64,000 nucleotides of DNA from Microbotryum silenes-acaulis (taxonomy: Eukaryota; Basidiomycota; Microbotryomycetes; Microbotryales; Microbotryaceae): positions 930,001-994,000 of the forward strand of contig QPFY01000009.1 in the NCBI GenBank assembly GCA_003665825.1, written 5' to 3'. The notes beneath the pieces were generated by a model. The model made no database searches. It saw only the letters and a program-made list of their open reading frames with translations, and was not told the origin of the DNA. Shown piece by piece: positions 57,747-64,000 of this stretch. Position numbers and translations under genes: made by a program. Position 1 is the stretch's first letter, and each line of letters starts with the position of its first letter.

Positions 57747-60116
57747 ATGCTCATGCTCTCCTCCGCCGTCGCCTCGGTGCTCGCCGTCGTGTCCTTGACC
57801 TCGGTCGCCGACGCCGCCGCCATCCATGCCCCCCAAGGCAGGAGCATCCAGCGCCGTCAAAAGATCACTACTTGCCGTGGTACCGGCCAATACCCCTTGC
57901 CCCAGAGCAACGTCTGCAAGCCTTGCTCATGGAAGTTCCCCGGCGCCTCGACCTGCACGGCGACTGCGGCCTTGCGATGGTGAGTCCGCGGTGGCAGAAG
58001 AGCTGATGGTGGAGCTTGGACATTGTCAAATTTTCCCACTTACTAACTAAGTCACTCCCCCCCCCCCTTCTCTCTCTCTCTCTGTATTGCAGCGCCACTG
58101 GTTCCCTCTCCAACGGAGCTTGTACGTTTCTTGAAAACTCGGCTTCCAGCGCGTCGCCCGCGTGGTTGCACCAGGCCCCCTATATCTCGGAGAGCTGACT
58201 TTTGCTCCGCGCTCTTCGCACCCTTCCACTCATCTCTCTCTCTCAGGCGTGACAACTTGCCCCGCAAGTACATTCAACAACAACAATGTCTGCACGGCCT
58301 GCACGTCCAAATTCCCCGGAGCCGCAACATGCTCTTTCTCCGCCGCTACCAAATGGTGAGTCTGTTCTCGGGTGGCCGGCGAGCCCGCTCCCGGCCCTCG
58401 CGGGCGCGCGCATCCCCTGACGCGCTCTCCGAGGCTGACCCGGCCCGCTTTGCTACCCCTTCGCAGCAACACCGGTTTCCTCTCTGCCGGCAAGTGCGCG
58501 AGCGTCTGCCCCACCGGATTCGTCAACGCTCCCAGCACCCGCACCTGCGTCACTTGCAACCGATTCGACAACCTCGCCGCGACCTGCACCGCCGGCAAGA
58601 TCGCGACCTGCAATTCGGGAGCCTACGTGAGTTCTGGCTGGCTGGCGGCGCGCTTCTGATACCGCGCTACGACGATCGCGTCCTGACATTTTGTTTTGCT
58701 TCTTCGCTTGATTCACCCACAGCTGAAACTCAACTCGGGCCAAAATGACTGCATTGCTTGCACGTCCGTCAACTCGTTCGCCACGACTTGCACCAGCGCC
58801 ACAGTCGTCACCGCCTGCACGGCGCCGTACACCGTCTCGGCCGACAAGAAGTCCTGCGTGCTCGGTTCGGCCTGGTCCTACTACCTTGCGTCGTCGATCC
58901 CCGATGTCTCGTACGACTCGAACGTCCAGACTCCGATCATCTGCGGTCGCGGCGCCGTCAGCAAGGGCTCGCAGGTCGCCGTCTTTGACACGAGCTCGTT
59001 GACGTGCTTCTCCACCTCGTCGCCCGCGACCACGGCTGTGCCCAAGCTCGCCTGGGACGCTGATTCGACCGTCATGGTCCTCGGCTCGTGCAAGACCAAC
59101 AACGCGCTCGTTCCCAGTGCCAAGGCTCGCTGCCGCGATGTGACCCTCACCGCCTCGTCGTGCACCTTGACCGCCGACAAGTCCGCTTGCTCGACCCTCC
59201 TCACCAGCTGCACCGGATCGCAATTCCGAAACTTCAGTCAGTCCCTATCTGTGTTGACGCACCTTATCAAAACTCGCACCCTTGACTGACCCTCACTTCC
59301 ACCTGCTGCTGCCCCCTCAGACGGAATCTGCCAAAACTGCGCCTCGACCTACCAGGACTCGCTTACGTGCGACCTCTTCAACGGTGCGACGACCTGCATC
59401 GACGGTGACTTCCTCAACAACGGTACTTGCTCGTCCTGCTCGACCTTTGACCCCAACGCCGCCAGCTGCGCCGCCAACGGCACCGTCAACGACTGCAACA
59501 ACGGCTGGGTCCTCTCTGACAACGCCTGCGTCGTCGACACCTCCGCTCCCGCTTCGGCCGTCGACACGGCCTGGTCGTACTACCCCGACTCGATGGTCGC
59601 TTCGCTCTCCGTGCTCAACACCGACTCGGCGGACCAGTACGACTGCGCTGAGGCCATCTACGCCTCGAACCTGACGATGGGTGCATTCGACCCCGTCGAG
59701 GGCAACTGCTACGCCGCCAACGCGACGGACCCGATCCTCTCTTCGATCACCGACGTCGACGGCGCGAGCGTGTTCGTGATCGAGACCTGCGCCGCGAACC
59801 AGGCCTCGGTCCCGACCGATCAGGGCAACACCTGTTACGACCTCACCCTCGATGACCAGTCCTGCCAGGTCAACGGCATGCCCTGCTCATAAATCCACCA
59901 CTCCAGTGCGGTGGTCTTTTCCCTCTTCCTTCTTCTCGCTCCTTTCCGAGTCCTCCTGGGTCCCCCTCCTGTGCACGTTCACACTGCGGGTTTTGTAGCC
60001 TTAAAAATCAGCCATCAACACCCTTGTATCCTTAGTCTTACACCATGATCACCATGCAATTCATCCGAACCTCTGGTAGCGTTCCACCCTCATACCCTGT
60101 TCGGCGCGCCGATCGA
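57206..60116 (+). repeat. Right arm of the 2.9-kb inverted duplication
   Basis: Reverse complement of 50102-53016. The inner boundary is sharp: both arms share GCGTCCGGA, after which they differ. At the outer end similarity fades just past GGCGCGCCGATCGA (about 60110-60124). Confidence 0.93.
57747..59892 (+). CDS. Cysteine-rich secreted protein, copy D
   Basis: Reference member of the family here. Exons 57747-57979, 58093-58121, 58247-58355, 58467-58626, 58723-59236 and 59321-59892; 538 aa, all GT-AG, phases consistent. Introns 1, 3 and the one before exon 4 each split a Cys codon (TG|C), so every short Cys repeat is bounded by an intron. Residues 1-25 are a signal peptide. Two C-terminal modules start with W-S-Y-Y at about residues 228 and 433 and share spacing. 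Each ends in C-x2-N-x-A-x-V-P, then C-x-D-x-T-L, then S-C-x6-C-S, which points to an internal duplication. N-x-S/T sites are present. No catalytic motif, GPI signal or membrane helix after the leader is visible. Confidence 0.88.
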
Positions 60117-60432
60117 GGGAGCACCTGAGACCCGGAGAATGCCGAGCGTGTGAGCGACAGAAGGCCTCGAGTGACCCCCACTGTGAGGCCTTTGACAAGG
60201 AAACCCGAACTTGCTCTCGTTTCTCGGATAACTGTACCATGGGGGGAACACAGGAAATTGGATTGCAGACGTCATTCGATCCCCCTATCGCCTCGAACGA
60301 GGGGACCGTGCGCGCGAAACCCGCTCCTCAAAGGGCAGATCGCAGGCTGGGACTCGACTTCTCACTGCTACTCCCATGCTGCGGCGCCTTAGGCTCGACG
60401 GTGCGCGCCGATCACCGCCTGGTCCCGTCAAA
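60117..60432. promoter_or_regulatory. Upstream region of KAR5
   Basis: 316 bp between the outer end of the right arm and the KAR5 start. No element recognised. Confidence 0.4.
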
Positions 60433-63408
60433 ATGCTTCATATACGTCGCCTGAGGATCCTCGAGGATCTTGTATTCCTGCTCATCATCCTCTCGACGCT
60501 TCCAACACCCAATCTCGCATGGCCGCGCCGGTCGTCATTGGGTCGCAACGCTGCCACGACTGTCCCAAGGCCGGACTCGCTCGTTCAGCCGCTTGAGGCC
60601 GTCGGACTGCCTTCATCCAGATCCACATGTGATGCTCCAGCCCACCCGGCAGCCGATTTCGAGCGACAGAACGAGGAGATTCGTGGTGGGTGGTGCGCCT
60701 CTCTGTTGGGGATTAGCTCATGCATGCTCATCGTCAACCTACTCGCCGGTGTCACGCGCTAGCGGCCTTGCTGCGGAGACTCTCCTATTTCAAAGAAGCT
60801 TCTGGCGCCCCACATTCCTCCCCGCTTGAACTCCGAAAGGAGGCCCAGGATTTTAGTGAATCAGCATATCGCTTTGAACAGCAAGGTTAGCTCATTGAGT
60901 ATGAGTCTAGCTGCTATTTACCACAGGCTGCGTAACTGACCGCAGTCTGATCTTGCTCCAGCAGACGAATCGGCCCTGCTCAGTCGCGATCGATCATGCT
61001 TTTCGCAAGCTCTGCCGTCAGGCGCATCGTCCTGTCAGAGTCTAGCAGGATCTTCACCCCATTTAAACGAGCTGAGAGTCAAGACGGCGATCAAGATGGC
61101 ACTCTGCGAGATCAGGACGTCACGGTCGACCCGGGGCCCGAAGGAGTGTCAACCGTTTGAGGCTGGCGCCAATGAATCGAACGCAGGCGAAGAGCCTGAT
61201 CCGAGTAGCTGCGTTGAGCAAGTCCCCCTTTTGTTCATTTTCTTCGACATACACACCAACTAATCTATCTTGGGGCCCACAGAGCCCTATCGCGCAGTCC
61301 ACAATACTGGAGCTCCTATTCTGGGTATCTGCGAGAGATCGGTTGGTGCTGCTCCATATAAACACATCGGTTGCCTGCTGAAGGTGACGCCATCTACCTA
61401 TAGTGATCTTGTGTTCGGCGTATCGCCGCTGGGAAGATTCAGGTCAGTCCGAAAGACACACAATACGTAAGCCGCAATAGAGATCTCATGCCTCCAGTAG
61501 TGCAGAAACGGCCCGAGAATTACACCAGTCTACCGCGACACGGCTAGCAGTTTTTGTCCAGCAGCTTCAGGATCTCGAGCTCGTCAAGAAGGAAGGGATG
61601 GCCACTGAGTCCGAGCAACGAGCCAGAGCCTTTCAAGTCGGTCGGCGCTGTGCAAGACAAGCTTGTGTTCTGAATGAACCAGCCTAAGGATGAATTCCCT
61701 TCTTCGTATTGCAGGATATCTCCCATCACATCACTTCGAGCCTGGAACCTTTGTTCGCAGCTTTCCGGACCAATGGTGCTGCACAACTCGACTCATTTGC
61801 GCTGCTTCGGTCGGAGTTGTTGCACTTGATCCAATCCATTGAACCGATCGTGTCTCGCTCTCTGGAAGGGACACTACAAGATATGTCGCATATGCTCAAG
61901 GATGTCACACTGGAACACCGGAACCAGCTCGAGAAGGTCTTCCAGAATACGGTAGCGCGGGTAAGAAAAACCGACTGGGGCCTACTGTCGAAAGTACAAA
62001 TCAGCACAAATCCAACGCTACCTTACTCCTGAAAGACAACCCAGGAGCTCGATCACTCACTGCTGGCGGTACATGATGCGATTGAGACTTCAATTGCAGC
62101 TCTCAACCAGTCGTCTAGCCAAATCGTCAAAGAGATGGTGGGTCTTTACGCAGCCGTGAAAGCGGGAGAGCACGTCGCTAATGCGAACTTTCCAGCTGGC
62201 AATGTCTTCCACTGTCGCTTCCAGTGGACGGGTAATTCGGCGTATGGAGAGAGTGAGCGATACTGTTTGCTTCAAAGATAAGTATCTCATCTTTATTGAT
62301 GGTGGCTTCGTTGCACAGACCATTCTTGGCCTTTCAGATGCTGCGGAACAGCTTGGCTCCTCGCTTTCGACGTCCCTCGAACTGGCCTTGAGGTCGCAGG
62401 TCTGAAGAACACGCCGCAAAGAGATGCAGGTTGATTACACAGGGCTAATTAAGATACTTTGTTATTCTAGGATTTACAAGCAAGCAACCTCGAAGGACTT
62501 CAAAGAGACGTATCTGTGCTGTCCGAGGCCGTGACAAACCTGACGCTGCGCACGCGACCCAAGCTGCTCTCAAAGAATCTCGGATGGCTGGTAGCTCTGG
62601 CCAGTCGGCTACGTTTCGATCCGGAGGATTTTGTCATCGCCACCATGAGTGGTCAGTACCTCTTACCTCTTAGCCGATCCGGTGTGTGCTGGAAAGCCAA
62701 CTGCTGACGCCGCTACATGTGTCGGCACCCCCCCGCCCCCCCCTTGCCCAAAGCGCTGCTTCGTCTTCTGGGCGTGTGGAAAGCTGGGATCGCCGTGATG
62801 ACCATGGCTTGCATTATTGGCATCGCACAATGTGATTGGCTTCCGACTTCCGTGAGTGCTGGTTTTCCTTTTCATCCAAGTCATCTACTTTCGAGCTGAG
62901 ATAAAGGTTCACGCAGCTGCTCATGCGAGTGGTTGGATCGATTGCTGGCGCTGGTGCATTGGTGCGGATGATCGGCATCTTGGTCACCCAGATCAGGAAG
63001 AGAAGGGCGGCGGTTCAAGACTCCCAGTGAGTCATTGTCTCTTTGAGACTGTGCTCCTCTGGTATTGGCGCTGAAGGGACCTTCAGCGGAGCTAGACGCC
63101 CACTCGCCAGCGGCAGAAGTCCGACAAGCTTGCCGATGTCCGAACTGGCGCTCGAAGCAAGTCGATTCGCACTTTCCAATCCACCGTCCCATCTTCGCGC
63201 GGGCATTGGATCCTTTACTCGACCGAGGCGTATGCGTTGCATTGAGTCAAATAGAGCCGCAAGAGGATGGCCAGCTTTCGTATCGGCCGAATCGTACGGG
63301 ACGTGGGCGGCGGGTGGTCCGAGTTGGCACCACCGCGGCGCCGAGTTCAGACAGTCGGAGCTGGACGCCGAGCCAGTCGACGAAGCTTGTGATGGGGCAT
63401 GTGTTTGA
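60433..63408 (+). CDS. KAR5: Nuclear fusion (karyogamy) membrane protein, Kar5 type
   Basis: Kar5 (Tht1/Brambleberry/GEX1 group) acts in the nuclear envelope to fuse nuclei after mating. Exons: first from ATG 60433 (signal peptide V-F-L-L-I-I-L-S-T-L-P); second about 60717-60885, exon 1/2 junction unresolved; then 60962-61217, 61283-61341, 61404-61442, 61506-61636, 61715-61960, 62045-62137, 62196-62252, 62319-62399, 62471-62651, 62754-62851, 62917-63026 and 63087-63408. The Cys-rich N-terminal domain shows R-S-C-F-S-Q-A-L-P, I-K-M-A-L-C-E, K-E-C and S-C-V-E-A-L, then the signature S-R-S-P-Q-Y-W-S-S-Y-S-G-Y-L-R-E-I and C-S-A-Y-R-R-W-E-D. A long coiled-coil part follows, then two hydrophobic segments (A-V-M-T-M-A-C-I-I-G-I and V-G-S-I-A-G-A-G-A-L-V). 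The third intron has a GC donor. Expression is expected only at mating or meiosis, which would make annotation gaps likely. Confidence 0.82.
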
Positions 63409-63493
63409 CAGCCACAGTTGATCCCTATGTAGCTTAAAGATCGAGGCGTAATGAGAAGTACACGATGTCATCAAAGCCACATAGCAACGATCT

Positions 63494-63640
63494 ATGGGCC
63501 GCCGTTTGGGCAACAAATGGATTTGCGCGCCCGGGGCCTCCGCGCGCCCAGAAATATGGATATGCGCGCCCCGCCGAACGCTTCTGCGCGCCCGCGACTC
63601 GTCTAGCCTCGTTCATGCGCGACACACGCGCGGACTCGCG
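63494..63640 (+). repeat. Tandem GCGCGCCC words beside a TIR-like sequence
   Basis: TATGGGCCGCC followed by TTTG resembles the ends of the element at 28651-29851. Behind it the word GCGCGCCC recurs four times at 20-30 bp spacing, much as CACGCG words recur inside that element. Weak similarity; no second end was found before the window edge. Confidence 0.35.
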
Positions 63641-63744
63641 CGGCCGCCTTCTTCCACACACACACCGCCCCCACGTCAACCTTGTCCAGTTATTCCCCGC
63701 TTTCATAACGACTCTGTTTCATTCAACAGCCTTCAACTGCCATC

Positions 63745-64000
63745 ATGAGAAAATTAGATGGCATCATTCCGACTTGGGAGAGGGAGTTGGCCGCCAAGGG
63801 TGCAGGTACGTTGCAAGCTGGGAGCTCTTCGTCGAGTTTTTGAGCCCTCCTGATTCAGGCTGGATCAGATGCAGAGGTTCTTCCAATGCTGATATTTGAT
63901 ACATTTGCTTCTGAGTTTTGGGAACAGCGACCTTCACGCTGCACCAGCACCGCTCGCTACGTCACCTCAACGGAACGTCGTCGCTGGACGGAGCATATAC
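63745..64000 (+). CDS. Possible 5' part of a gene cut by the window edge
   Basis: The ATG at 63745 opens M-R-K-L-D-G-I-I-P-T-W-E-R-E-L-A and reaches a GTACGT donor after 63805. An acceptor at 63926-63927 rejoins the same frame, which stays open to the last base. The product is not recognised and the call depends on one intron, so it is tentative. Confidence 0.35.

Overview
The window is nuclear DNA of a filamentous or yeast-like fungus, most likely a basidiomycete. The genes carry many short introns (mostly 60-110 bp, donors GTNNGT, often GTCAGT or GTGAGT, with CTGAC/CTAAC-like branch sites). There is a DUF6534 membrane protein, a family largely confined to basidiomycetes. All protein calls come from reading spliced exons by eye; no database search was run. 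My guess of Pucciniomycotina (Microbotryomycetes-like) is inference.

Layout. 1-807 (-) is the start of a cysteine-rich secreted protein that runs off the left edge. 2340-5255 (-) is a large Ser-rich protein of unknown function. 6.4-28.2 kb is a dense housekeeping block: RPP2 (+), the proteasome lid genes RPN7 (-) and RPN6 (+) head to head, RPL10 (+), a DUF6534 gene (-, apparently frameshifted), ATP1 (-), a kelch/BTB protein (-), PEX7 (-) and a WW/FF splicing-type factor (-). 28.65-29.85 kb holds a 1.2-kb element with terminal inverted repeats and no gene. 30.7-34.1 kb has an unknown one-TM protein (+) and CKS1 (-). 34.9-42.1 kb is a pectin-methylesterase cluster: two intact paralogues and one decayed copy, all (-). 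43.3-49.7 kb has YAR1-like (+), RAM2 (-), a T5orf172/DUF1766 protein (-) and a HAD dehalogenase (-).

50.1-60.1 kb is the most unusual part. Two near-identical 2.9-kb arms lie in inverted orientation around a 4.2-kb spacer. Each arm carries a complete gene for the same cysteine-rich secreted protein, and a third diverged paralogue starts in the spacer. With the partial gene at the left edge, the window holds four members of one family with identical internal exon lengths (29, 109 and 160 nt). The rightmost 3.5 kb contains a KAR5-type nuclear-fusion (karyogamy) gene reconstructed from about 14 exons, and possibly the start of another gene.

No rRNA, convincing tRNA or CRISPR array was seen. Intergenic stretches longer than about 300 bp are noted where they hold something or where nothing could be recognised.
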